This document shows positions 42,201 to 49,584 of a DNA stretch of 64,000 nt, piece after piece. The DNA is from Amborella trichopoda. Taxonomy: Eukaryota; Streptophyta; Magnoliopsida; Amborellales; Amborellaceae. The notes under the pieces are model-generated. The model was not told where the DNA came from and did not search any database. It saw nothing but the letters and a program-made list of their open reading frames with translations. Each line of letters begins with the position of its first letter. Positions within the stretch are counted from its first letter, which is position 1. A program made the translations under genes and the position numbers. The stretch is from assembly GCF_000471905.2 (NCBI RefSeq), contig NW_006495273.1:1961528-2025527 (forward strand), in the 5' to 3' direction.

Positions 42201-43133
42201 AGAGGTGGCATTAGAATGCAGAAATTTTGGGTGAACACGAACATGATCCATTTGACCTGCATGAAGAAAACTATTAAAGAATCAGCACACCATAATAGGG
42301 AACACAAGATGCTCCGTACCCAGGAATATTGAAGCCTAATTGAAAACATAAGGCAAGAACAATAATTTTTCACCTTTCTCCAAAAGGAAATAAATAAATT
42401 CACGACTGTTAATTTCATCCACAGAATACAATGAAAGGATCAAATCTATATCAAAGGAATAGTCTACAATGAAATTCAAAATCGAACTTGAATACTAAAA
42501 GAAATAAGCACTTGATAAGTGTTTTACACCTTGCCCTGAAGATCTTCTGCTCACAAAATTATCATAGTCTCCCGCTTTCCAAAAAGTGTAGAACTTATTA
42601 GCCTGACGAGGCATGTCATTGTACTCACGACTTGTAGATGGAGCCTGAGGTGAAGTCTGAACATTATCAGACCACCACAAACCAATTCTCACAGTGGATG
42701 ATTCCCCAGTGGATTCCAAAGATGGCATCTGATTCACGTTGATCCCATCTTCAAAACTGCTAACAGGATTTTCTTGGCGATTGTCTCTACTAACTGATGA
42801 AACAAAGGCTGTAGATGGAGCAATAATATGAGGTTTAATATCGACTGAGTTGGTAAGCTCGGAAAATGGACCCTTAAACCTTGTAGGTATGTTTTGTACA
42901 TCAAGCACTAAACTCTTATGACTTGCTTCATGATGTTTTGTGCTTGAAGGGGAATTAAATGAATAAATTTGTCCTTCCATTTCTACCCCTGTGCCTGCTG
43001 AACTAGAAGGAGCTTCTTTTTTCACAGGCAAAGGATTGATTACATACAAAGGTCTACGATGAGAGACTTCAGCTTCCTCATCACTACTAAGTTCAATAAT
43101 GTCAAGTGCATCAGAGTCAGAACTCTCATTCAT
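11020..43133 (-). CDS. MORC6: MORC-family GHKL ATPase, MORC6/DMS11-like, 19 coding exons over 32 kb
   Basis: Exons in transcript order: 43133-42530, 42256-42182, 40615-40581, 40181-40103, 40000-39911, 34234-34159, 31050-30972, 30879-30751, 29547-29452, 23307-23206, 23076-22930, 21506-21408, 21168-21117, 21037-20926, 14887-14715, 14625-14492, 12973-12888, 11695-11653, 11115-11020. Every junction is AG...GT and the phases join into 2307 nt, 768 residues plus stop. MORC proteins are ATP-driven DNA clamps; plant MORC6 works with MORC1/2 and RNA-directed DNA methylation factors to compact and silence transposons (family knowledge). The assignment rests on the N box ELLDNAVDE, DDGGGMDPERMRHCMSLGY, TIGQYGNGFKTSTMRLGAD, and the S5-fold segments GFNVYHKNRLIMPFW and GVLEANFIEPAHDKQDFE. 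The KLNGEAKYETLSISQ and AYASILYLRKF region fits the MORC1/6 branch better than MORC4/7. No frameshift or premature stop was found. Confidence 0.93.
13905..14085 (-). mobile_element. SINE family B copy in a MORC intron
   Basis: On the minus strand it starts GGGGCTGGGGTCGTGGTGGT (A-box side), has a B-box-like GGTTTCCATTCCC and ends ...TTACCC plus oligo(A), seen as a T run at 13900-13911. The same order of words is at 58722-58880. It is in intron 16, in the same orientation as MORC. Confidence 0.6.
14266..14373. repeat. (CA)n-rich microsatellite
   Basis: Imperfect CA/TACA repeats over about 110 bp in MORC intron 16. The Cys/Val-rich open frame across it is an artefact. Confidence 0.9.
15804..16041. 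mobile_element. Possible MITE with palindromic subterminal motifs
   Basis: Left side TGCGGTCACC...ATCTATCTCAAAGATGGAT and right side ...CGTCCATCTTAGAGATGGACG...GGGACCACA are imperfect inverted repeats, each with an ATCTyw-AGAT hairpin. A related motif is at about 10672. No target duplication seen. Located in MORC intron 14. Confidence 0.35.
16128..16201. repeat. 28-bp inverted repeat with 18-nt loop
   Basis: The arm 16128-16155 is the reverse complement of 16174-16201 at 26 of 28 positions; the core CTTGGTGGGATTCGAT is perfect. Located in MORC intron 14. Would form a stable hairpin in RNA from either strand. Confidence 0.85.
17899..18131. mobile_element. Possible hAT-like non-autonomous element
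   Basis: Left end TATGGCGTGTTTGAATCTTGG and right end CCAAATATCAAACGTGCCAC are imperfect inverted repeats, and GGAAACT/GGAAGCC words recur inside. No clear 8-bp target duplication. In MORC intron 14. Confidence 0.35.
19480..20086 (+). mobile_element. L1-type LINE 3' end with RNase H terminus, antisense in a MORC intron
   Basis: About 19815-19960 encodes in one frame WRLEHIFKPISFL... then WSEANSRADALVKGVPFW, matching the C-terminal plant LINE RNase H pattern (xREAN..ADALAK). It is followed by a T-rich 3' UTR and a terminal A run at 20070-20084. The upstream part 19480-19800 is in broken frames. 5'-truncated and opposite to MORC transcription. Confidence 0.7.
20926..29547 (-). CDS. MORC6: MORC exons 9-14: transducer/S5-like domain
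   Basis: Residues about 390-591. Exon 9 encodes FEDIGPHGTKIIIYNLW, the GTxIIIYNLW motif; exons 10 and 11 encode HRLRYSLRAYASILYLR and FEIILRGTPVQQ; exon 12 GFIKEAAIVGIDVHGFNVYH; exon 13 (52 nt) PFWRVYQDVSNNGRGVV; exon 14 EANFIEPAHDKQDFEKTAVF then the first part of a Tyr-Trp junction. The lysine in the YHKNRLI segment is the conserved residue that contacts ATP in GHKL proteins. Intron 9 (23308-29451) carries an L1-type LINE relic. Confidence 0.92.
24380..26394. other. Pyrimidine-rich stretch inside MORC intron 9, nothing identified
   Basis: Composition is C/T-rich on the plus strand and there are many short open frames, but none gives a family I recognise. It directly precedes the LINE at 26395 and may be another highly decayed retroelement in the opposite orientation; I have no motif to support that. 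Confidence 0.3.
26395..27930 (+). mobile_element. L1-type LINE 3' portion (RT thumb to RNase H), degenerate
   Basis: Successive frames encode PLRETFHNLYLLSTNRD, DFLVWAPTLSGTFSVSSF (segment before the zf-RVT domain), CIMCLNDEESIPHLFVHCSQ (zinc-binding Cys/His), LLLWRTAVSALIW, QIKPNFDGCS (start of RNase H) and HIPREANSIAYAPAKAR (end of RNase H). It ends in a 3' UTR with AATAAAAAAG and an A-rich tail at about 27900-27925. Many stops and frame changes: dead and 5'-truncated. Plus strand, opposite to the MORC transcript in whose intron 9 it sits. Confidence 0.85.
29222..29330 (-). mobile_element. tRNA-derived SINE fragment
   Basis: On the minus strand: TGGTGGTTAGGACAGCA (A-box-like) and GGTTCGAATCTC (B box, near canonical). 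It lies about 120 bp from MORC exon 9, on the 3' side of that exon's donor. Confidence 0.5.
30303..30383. repeat. 27-bp unit repeated three times
   Basis: TTTCCACAAAGAAATTCCTA plus AAGTATA repeated head to tail; the third unit has a small change. In MORC intron 8. The open frame with repeated YFRNFFVEI is a by-product of the 27-bp period. Confidence 0.95.
30751..42256 (-). CDS. MORC6: MORC exons 2-8: GHKL ATPase domain
   Basis: Residues about 202-389. Exon 2 gives HPKFLHSNATSHKWAFG; exon 3, only 35 nt, gives AIAELLDNAVDE with the Mg/ATP-binding Glu and Asn of the N box; exon 4 IPNGATFVKV; exon 5 DDGGGMDPERM with the G1 box; exon 6 YGNGFKTSTMRLGADVIVFS with the G2 glycines; exon 7 TQSVGLLSYTFLRKTG; exon 8 the IDFELCGDDVKPL...EEELMRQ helix region. 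All catalytic motif residues I would expect are present, so the ATPase is probably functional. Intron 5 (34235-39910) is 5.7 kb. Confidence 0.92.
31074..31173. repeat. 50-bp tandem duplication next to MORC exon 7
   Basis: TTAGGTAGGATATGGGAAAG... starts at 31074 and again at 31124 with near identity. In transcript sense it lies 24-123 nt before the exon 7 acceptor (31051) and contains a polypyrimidine tract and CTAAC/CTAAT branch-like words. Confidence 0.92.
34330..34425 (+). mobile_element. Divergent SINE fragment
   Basis: GCTTTATTGGTTAGTTGTTG and TGTTCAAGTTTGATTCC mimic the A and B boxes of the element at 4849-5016, and an A-rich end follows (CCCAAAAAAGAAAAAAG). In MORC intron 5. Confidence 0.45.
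35183..35254 (-). pseudogene. trnR-ACG: Decayed plastid-type tRNA-Arg(ACG) copy
   Basis: The minus strand reads GGGCCCTGTAGCTCAGAGG, then ATTAGAGAATGTGGCTATG, then AACCACGGTGTCAGGGTTTG. This follows my memory of plastid trnR-ACG (GTAGCTCAGAGGATTAGAGC, GTGGCTACGAACCACGGTGT), and the D stem and anticodon stem are intact. The anticodon loop reads CTATGAA instead of CTACGAA and the T arm is degraded (GGTTTGAATTG). Several changes are CpG to TpG, as expected for an old methylated nuclear copy of plastid DNA. Not functional. The alternative is the head of a SINE built from this tRNA. Confidence 0.65.
35850..35990. repeat. 70-bp tandem duplication beside a gap
   Basis: GGTGGATGGTCATGAAGAAA and GGGACCAACCAGAACAAGAT occur twice with a 70-bp shift, followed by (TC)n and the 20-N gap at 35997-36016. 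Confidence 0.9.
35997..36016. other. Assembly gap (20 N)
   Basis: Run of 20 N between simple repeats; probably a collapsed or unresolved low-complexity stretch. Frames drawn across it are not genes. Confidence 0.99.
36017..36215. repeat. Compound simple repeat: TACGG/ACGGAA, ACGT, (CT)n, (CA)n
   Basis: TACGG and GGAAAC words at 36017-36090, (GTAC)n at about 36093-36110, (CT)n from 36113 to about 36175, then (CA)n to 36215. In MORC intron 5. Confidence 0.95.
37455..37515 (-). mobile_element. RTE LINE 3' terminus, short fragment
   Basis: The minus strand carries GTAGCCGACCCCACATAGTT followed by GGGATAGATGATGATGATG. This is the end of plant RTE elements: the VADPxxLG reading, then a (GAT)n tail. 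Confidence 0.65.
39091..39165 (-). mobile_element. RTE LINE 3' terminus, short fragment
   Basis: The minus strand has GTAGCCGACCCCAATTAATT, then GGGAAAAAGGC and (GAT)n, the same tail as the longer copy ending at 41610. Confidence 0.7.
39521..39838 (+). mobile_element. MITE family 1, copy A (right end lost)
   Basis: Begins GGCAAAAGTTTATATAGAGC, then CTCTAAACAATCAAATT and GAGCCTACCTTCAAATAGTA, and follows the intact copy at 45450-45842 through CATGTCCATGCATCTTGATG. The right inverted repeat is missing. It ends about 70 bp from MORC exon 5 (39911). Confidence 0.8.
40980..41610 (+). mobile_element. RTE LINE 3' portion with (GAT)n tail, degenerate
   Basis: Frames encode KVLKIDGQEISKR, then DHFRYLGSIIQENGELEENV, AHRIRDG, IRNEYI, LGVAPIADKIRESRFRLAGH and FV*PTPINWEKAF, then GATGATGATGAT. 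This is the C-terminal part of the plant RTE ORF (HFRYLGSIIQxxGE...GVAPIxDKMRExRLRWFGHV). Frameshifts and stops abound. In MORC intron 2, antisense. Confidence 0.85.
42530..43133 (-). CDS. MORC6: MORC exon 1: N-terminal disordered region with SUMO-interaction-like motif
   Basis: Residues 1-201 of the MORC protein. The start ATG (43133) is the first in the spliced leader: a 14-nt leader piece 43147-43134 follows a TTTTCCAG acceptor. Residues 9-22 read ALDIIELSSDEEAE, a hydrophobic core followed by Ser/Asp/Glu, the usual form of a SUMO-interacting motif. The rest is Ser/Pro-rich and probably disordered. The end (ANKFYTFWKAGDYD) is the FWKAGDY segment that precedes the ATPase domain in plant MORCs. 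The donor is CAAG|GTGTAA. Confidence 0.88.
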
Positions 43134-44243
43134 CTTGTATGTATGAGCTGGAAAACAGAGAACAGAAACATTTCTCAGAATTACACTGCTTGACCAAAAA
43201 GAAAATAGTTCCAGACAAAATCATTAGAAAATTAGATTACAAGGGTCCCTATGAAAAAACATATTCTTCCCATGCCACGATAAAAGTATGAAGCAAATAT
43301 AAAGGAAACCCAACTCCATCTAAAAAACAAATTTGAGCTCAGCAGATGCAAATGGAATAGCCCCACGTTCCTTTTCAGAAGATAAGTTCGGATGCAACCA
43401 AGAAGAAGAAGTATAAATCTATATTTACAAAAGAAAAACGACACATAGGAAGAAGAAGAAGATCTAAAGCTTAAAAAGATACTGCATGCAACAGACTCGC
43501 ACTAAAACATCACTCCATAATGACTAAAGTTATCAAGAACAGAAAACAGGTTTTGAGAAATTTGCAAATATGTACGTAGGAAAACCTTTTAGTCTCGCAA
43601 TATCAGAACAGGATTTTGTGCAAAAATATGCAGCAACCAACAAAAAGGCTATATGTTCATACCTTATTTTTTGGGCCCACAGCCACAGGAAAAGGAACTT
43701 AAATGAATAGGAAAAGACCTTAAAATCTTCTATATAAATTTCTCTGTGCCCCCAAACAACAAACCCAGAAAATTTCACCTTAATACATTCATGAAAATGA
43801 TTACATCTTGTTCACTAAAACCCAAGAAAAGCGTGCGCATTATCTTGAAATTACTTTACCAGAAATCGAAAGGACAGAAGAAAAAAAAACCAGCTTGCAT
43901 TTATTTGGGAATTAAGCAAACAAAAATTCAGATGAAAAGGCGACATAATCTGAGCATCATTGCGTTCAACTTATAACATTTTCCAGTTGGTTGGTTATTC
44001 CATTTTGTGAAGCCCGAAACTCCAACCCAACCCAATATAGGGGAGAGAGAGAGATTTTAGAAAGAAGTGCATTTCAAAGGTTTTGCATTTTTCCCTTTAC
44101 CAATGGACCATTCTATGTCTGGGAAACAGGAATGTAATTTGCCATTTGCATGCTGCAGAATGGCAGCAGTTTACTCCCAACATAATTTGATTTCCAATTC
44201 ACGAAACAACCAATGAGCTACTTCATATCGCAAAAACAAACAT

Positions 44244-44248
<5 letters not shown>

Positions 44249-44284
<36 letters not shown>
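44249..44284. repeat. (GA)n microsatellite in the MORC leader intron
   Basis: About 15 GA units. In transcript sense it is a CT tract 45-80 nt after the leader donor site. Confidence 0.9.
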
Positions 44285-44285
<1 letters not shown>

Positions 44286-44328
44286 CCCTTGAAGGTTAAT
44301 GGAGAATCAGATGAGCATGCAAAAATAC

Positions 44329-44455
44329 CTCGAAGCTTGAAGGGTACCAGGCTAAAGGTGCGTATATCTTTGTAGAGAGAGAGAGAAAGAAGAAGGAGAG
44401 AGCGAGAGAGATATGCGTTTTAAAATGGTTCTTTGCACGCGCAGAGCAGCAGTGC
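44329..44455 (-). other. MORC6: MORC 5' UTR exon (leader)
   Basis: In transcript sense this CT-rich stretch (GA-rich as written, 44375-44412) ends ...CTTCAAGCTTCGAG|GTATTT with the donor at 44328-44327. The matching acceptor TTTTCCAG is just before 43147, 14 nt upstream of the start codon. The leader intron is then 43148-44328 (1.18 kb). The 5' limit is estimated: no transcript data. Confidence 0.6.
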
Positions 44456-44535
44456 TATAGTTAGCAGATGGAGTTAAATGTATTCGAACCGCCAGTTCAC
44501 AATGAACAGGTAAAAAGGAAAAACCATATTGATTA

Positions 44536-44855
44536 TAGTTTGTACAAGGCTGAGGTCGTAAACAATCAAAGTAAGGTGCACCTAAATAAAGCCGAAATAT
44601 GTTGCTTCAATTTAGAAAATCTTTGTGGCTTAAAATTTTCTTTTTATATTTAATTACAAATTTTAAAGCTTTAAAAATACTGTAAATTGAGTATATCCAT
44701 GAACAGTTGAAAATTGACTGTGTAGATTATATATTACAAATACATCATATTTCAAAACTTAAATTTTATTTTTTTTCATGTTCATACATCTTGAATCGAG
44801 ATGATCGAATTGAGAGTTTTTTAGCATTCAAACAATCTTTCTAGTGAATTTTTGA
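44536..44855 (+). mobile_element. MITE family 1, copy B (divergent), just upstream of MORC
   Basis: GGCTGAGGTCGTAAACAATC opens it; the body follows the family order (AATTACAAATTTTAAAGCTT, then TTCATGTTCATACATCTTGA) to about 44855. The right terminus is not recognisable. It starts about 80 bp upstream of the presumed MORC leader, so it overlaps the promoter region. Confidence 0.65.
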
Positions 44856-45414
44856 AGTCCCATATATGAACTATTTCCATTACTAAAAGCTAAAAGATAT
44901 TATACCTAATCCATCCATTCCTGTGCATACTCATTTAAGAGCAAGCATCTCCTTGCCAATTGGACAGGTGCTTACTGAAACTAAGATAAAGGATTGGTCT
45001 CGAAACATTCAACCTTTATGGGAGGAGGAATATCAAGGGCCTCCCCGGAAGGGCATGTTCAAGATCTGATGTCAAATAAGCTAGTGGATGTCATTGTTTA
45101 GTAATATGATTGGGCTCAGTTCTAGTGAGTCTAGACATGCTGGTTATCCCAGTGAATCTAGACGTGTTGATGGTTCAATTGATCCGCCTGGTTCTCTCAT
45201 ATGGCAATTCGTTTGAAATGCCGGTTTTTTCAGATAGCAATTCATGTGTTGGTGGTTCAATTGATCCGCTTGAGCAGTTGATTCTCTCATATAGCAATTA
45301 GTTTGAAATGCCAGTTTTATCACATAGCAATTCTAAAACCGGCTACACTTTTTTTAAAGAAATTCATTTTTAAAGTTTTTATTTATGGGTTATATCAAGG
45401 TGTCCACTCTATAA

Positions 45415-45452
45415 AGTATTTTATAACTGTACTCAACAAATTATATATCGGT
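45415..45452 (+). repeat. AT-rich flanking repeat, copy 1 of 4
   Basis: TTATAACTGTACTCAACAAA then TTATATATC. Further copies are at 45857-45893, 45941-45973 and 47130-47163; together they bracket MITE copies C and D. Confidence 0.8.
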
Positions 45453-45842
45453 GCGATTTGTATAAAGCCTAGGCTCTAAATAATCAAATTATAGCCTACC
45501 TTCAAATAGTATCGAGAAATATGGTTTCAACCCTGAAAATCTTTGTGATAGCCTTAGAATATATTTTCATCTTTATTTATAAAATTCAAAGCTTCAAAAA
45601 TAGTGTAGATCGATGTATCTATGAAAACTTGAAAATTTTTAAAATTGATGGTCCAAAAATGCATTACAAAATACATTATTTTCAAAACTTGAAATCCTTT
45701 TTTTTTTTCATGTCCATGCATCTTGATGTTAAGATGACCAATTTGAGGATATTTGGGAATCAAAACAATCTCTTCTAATAAATTTTTTTAGGTAGGCTCT
45801 AATTTAATTGTTTAGAGCCTCGGCTCTATATAAACTTTTTCC
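45450..45842 (+). mobile_element. MITE family 1, copy C, intact (393 bp, about 50-bp inverted ends)
   Basis: The left end (AAAGCCTAGGCTCTAAATAA, TCAAATTATAGCCTACCTTC) is mirrored by the right end (TTTAGGTAGGCTCTAATTTA, GTTTAGAGCCTCGGCTCTAT). Flanks ATTATATATC (left) and ATTATATATT (right) look like a 9-bp target duplication, in the Mutator size range. No coding capacity. Confidence 0.85.
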
Positions 45843-45988
45843 ATTATATATTATGAGGTATTTTATAATTGTACTCAACAAATTATATATCGTTGTTTTG
45901 AAATACAATATTTTTTTAGTAAAGGTATGTTTTATCCTTGGTTTATAATTGTACCCAATAAATTATATATTATAAGGTTTTTTATAAT

Positions 45989-47079
45989 GGGGTGTGGTTT
46001 CTATAGGGTGGCAACTTTAAACAATCCAATTAANNNNNNNNNNNNNNNNNNNNNNNNNNNNNNNNNNNNNNNNNNNNNNNNNNNNNNNNNNNNNNNNNNN
46101 NNNNNNNNNNNNNNNNNNNNNNNNNNNNNNNNNNNNNNNNNNNNNNNNNNNNNNNNNNNNNNNNNNNNNNNNNNNNNNNNNNNNNNNNNNNNNNNNNNNN
46201 NNNNNNNNNNNNNNNNNNNNNNNNNNNNNNNNNNNNNNNNNNNNNNNNNNNNNNNNNNNNNNNNNNNNNNNNNNNNNNNNNNNNNNNNNNNNNNNNNNNN
46301 NNNNNNNNNNNNNNNNNNNNNNNNNNNNNNNNNNNNNNNNNNNNNNNNNNNNNNNNNNNNNNNNNNNNNNNNNNNNNNNNNNNNNNNNNNNNNNNNNNNN
46401 NNNNNNNNNNNNNNNNNNNNNNNNNNNNNNNNNNNNNNNNNNNNNNNNNNNNNNNNNNNNNNNNNNNNNNNNNNNNNNNNNNNNNNNNNNNNNNNNNNNN
46501 NNNNNNNNNNNNNNNNNNNNNNNNNNNNNNNNNNNNNNNNNNNNNNNNNNNNNNNNNNNNNNNNNNNNNNNNNNNNNNNNNNNNNNNNNNNNNNNNNNNN
46601 NNNNNNNNNNNNNNNNNNNNNNNNNNNNNNNNNNNNNNNNNNNNNNNNNNNNNNNNNNNNNNNNNNNNNNNNNNNNNNNNNNNNNNNNNNNNNNNNNNNN
46701 NNNNNNNNNNNNNNNNNNNNNNNNNNNNNNNNNNNNNNNNNNNNNNNNNNNNNNNNNNNNNNNNNNNNNNNNNNNNNNNNNNNNNNNNNNNNNNNNNNNN
46801 NNNNNNNNNNNNNNNNATAAAATTTGAAACTCCAAAAATAGCTAAAATCAAGTAGATCTATGAATATATGAAAATCTTGAAAATGGATGATATAGATAAT
46901 GTGTTGCAAGATGCACTATTTCAGGGACTCAATTTTTTTATTTTTTATTTCATGTTCATACATCTCAATGTCAAGCTCAATTATAGGTTTTCAACATTAA
47001 AACAACCTTTTCCGATAGATTTTTTAGGTGCATCTTTAATTCTACATTTTAAGGCTGCAATCCTACATAAACTTTTTCA
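45989..47079 (+). mobile_element. MITE family 1, copy D, interrupted by the gap
   Basis: The left end GGTGTGGTTTCTATAGGGTG, then CAACTTTAAACAATCC, stops at the gap; after the gap the body resumes (AATTTGAAACTCCAAAAATA) and ends with CCTACATAAACTTTTTC. Divergent but in family order. Confidence 0.7.
46034..46816. other. Assembly gap (783 N)
   Basis: N run inside MITE copy D. The neighbouring family members predict only about 100 bp here, so the gap length is an estimate or hides another insertion. Frames of X residues across it are meaningless. Confidence 0.99.
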
Positions 47080-47164
47080 TATTATAATTGTTATATATTT
47101 TTGATTTGTAATACAATATTTTATTCAATAGAATATTTTATAATTATGCTCAACAAATTATATA

Positions 47165-48165
47165 CCCTTGATTTATATTATATTATTTTTTAGTAAATAT
47201 ATTTTTGGTATTTGGTTATATCATACCCGTCATGATGACCAAAAATCCAAAAATATCCCTTACCAATGCATAAATGTCCAAAATTACAGTTATAGAATAA
47301 TGAGGGACCACTCCCATGAGGATGAGCATTGACCGAACCTTTCCCTTGCCTTGTATTTTATAGTCCTTGGCCTCCCAAAATCCAAGGTGAATTCCTTATG
47401 TGGGACAAAACTCCATGCAGGCTTTTAAATAAACTTTAGTTTTTGTATATGTAGAGTGAATGAACCATATAATTTGGCATTATCTTTTCCTTCTACAGTG
47501 AGATCGGATTTTCGGGCAACCCCAACAAGAAGAAAAGGCGTGAGAAATATGTGAAAATGATAAACAAGAGGCATATGTATGAGCCTTTGGTTTGTGTAAG
47601 GGAAATTATGCATAAAAATACCATCAGAAAAATGGCAAGCCCTGTGCTTTATACGAAGGTTGAAAAATATGGGGAGGGTTTTTGTGAACAACTCGGTCAA
47701 TTTCTACATACTTGAAGAAATGCGTTTACCTCAGAAAATCACCCTTTCTCTCGTCGCATCATAAACAATATCAAATGCATGAAAACAGAGATCACAACCT
47801 GAACACCAACATTTCCTCTCTCATCATCTCTAGATAGACAAAGAGTAAAGCCCCATGAAATGATGTGCAGAAACATAACCAGAATGTGATCAATAGACAT
47901 TTAAACAGGAAACAGCTTATCAAGATTCACTTAATTTTGCAAGACATCAAAAATTTATAATGAGTTATCTCCATTTTTTTCCTGAAGACCAAAATAACAT
48001 CAGGTACAATGTTTTTTAGTGATTTTTTTTTTTAATTATTTTTAAGGTCAGATCTGGCTGATTCTCCAATCCGGATCGTCAATACACTAATGCAACCTAG
48101 TTTTCAGGATGGACGATCTAGGTTGCCGGTCTGTTTTTAAAAACCTTAGTATTTGTTATGGATTT
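47165..48165. other. Intergenic, nothing recognised
   Basis: AT-rich. A 91-codon minus-strand frame at 47425-47700 matches no family I know and is not bounded by splice or promoter signals. Part may be an old LTR (TATGTGGGAC word near 47398). Confidence 0.35.
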
Positions 48166-48169
48166 TATC

Positions 48170-48960
48170 CTTTTTTATGCAGCTACTTATCCATTTCAAT
48201 ATCCTCATCTCAATTACACTCATCATATAGATATGTTGTTTCTTGAATGCCCAACATTCAGTCTTATAAAAAGCATGGTTAATCTTATAGTCATCCTATA
48301 AAACTTACCCTTCAGTTTCATTAGTATGCAACAATCGCATAAAACTATGGATGCACATCTCCACTTTGGCCACCTAGTTCTAATCCTATATGAGACATCT
48401 TCCTCAATTTCTCCATTCTCTTGGATTATGAACCCAAGATATATTAAATAATATATTTTAGGTATTTATTTGCCATCTCTCTCAAGTCGCAACTACTCCC
48501 TTGTATCTACTCGTATTACTAAATTTGCATTCTATATATTTTGTTCTAATCCGGCTAATTTTAAAACTTTTAGATTTTAGAACATCTATCAAATTTTATA
48601 ACTTTGTGTTGACACTGCTTTTAGTCTCATCAATCAAAATTATATCATCCACGAACAACATACAACACACTACCTCGTAGTTTCCTAGCAACTCGCCCAT
48701 AACCAAAATAAAGAGATATGAGCTCAACACTAACCCCTGATGCAGGGCCTACCATCACCGAAAACTCACAAATCATTCCACTAATTATCCTCCAATAGTT
48801 GAAACTCCCTCACACCTATCTCTTACCACATTAATATATCCTCTAGAAACTCATTTCTTTTCAAACACCCACTAAATTAAATCTCCAGGTACCTTATCGT
48901 ATGCTCTCTCTAAATCAATAAATTTAAATTATGAACATTCCTTGTCTAAATCAATAAATT
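48170..48960 (-). mobile_element. RTE LINE fragment with reverse-transcriptase motifs
   Basis: On the minus strand, in order: IDLERAYDKVPGDLI (RT motif), SSYLFILVMGELL, CCMLFVDDIILIDETKSSVN with the catalytic Asp-Asp (FVDD for the usual FADD), [17 protein letters not shown], then [17 protein letters not shown]. Frames are broken by stops and the (GAT)n end is missing. It may be one element with internal loss. Confidence 0.85.
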
Positions 48961-49464
48961 TGAATTATAATTTTAAATTTTAAATTTTAACTTTTAATAT
49001 AGATGGATCACTTTTAGTTCAAATATTGAGAAGTAACATGAATGTGACACTTATTTTAATTGGATATGTTGTTTCATTATATAGATCGGATTTGTTCTCA
49101 ATAAGTTTTACGAAACATGAAACTTGAGAATATATTACGAAATTGATGAAGGATCCCATTATCTTTGGATGTGAAAACATTGATCTTTTAGACAAGAAAA
49201 AAGTTCACATAAAGTGTTAACATTACATGCACAAATGGTTCTCATCTACACCAACTTGTTTATTTGGATAGTATAGATTTGATTACCACATTAAAAGACA
49301 TGGGACATTGTCATTATACATGTGCATAACATTGCAACTTTACCTCTACAAAGTTACAAACATATATATAAGCCGCACCCTTCTCTCAGTGTTATTGATA
49401 TACTTTTACTTTCCATAAGCAACTATACAATACCACATATTCAACATTTCTAAAAAGTATAAAT

Positions 49465-49584
49465 TGAAGAAAAAAGCCCGAGCTTAATAAGTTAGCACTT
49501 GATAATTTACAATGCTATTTCCTATGTTCAATTCCTACGGGGGCAAGGCCCTCTCCCCATTGATTCAACCAAAAAAAAAAAGAA
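49465..49584 (+). mobile_element. tRNA-derived SINE, family A
   Basis: AGCTTAATAAGTTAGCACTT (A-box side), TGTTCAATTCCTAC (B box), CCCTCTCCCCATTGATTCAA, then an oligo(A) tail. Sister of the copy at 4849-5016. Confidence 0.75.

Noticed and set aside
45521..45778. 85-codon frame in MITE copy C and its counterpart near 39745
   Set aside because: The frame is not maintained among family copies; the element is non-coding.
45927..46909. Open frames of 270-300 codons spanning the N run
   Set aside because: They are almost entirely unknown residues across the assembly gap.
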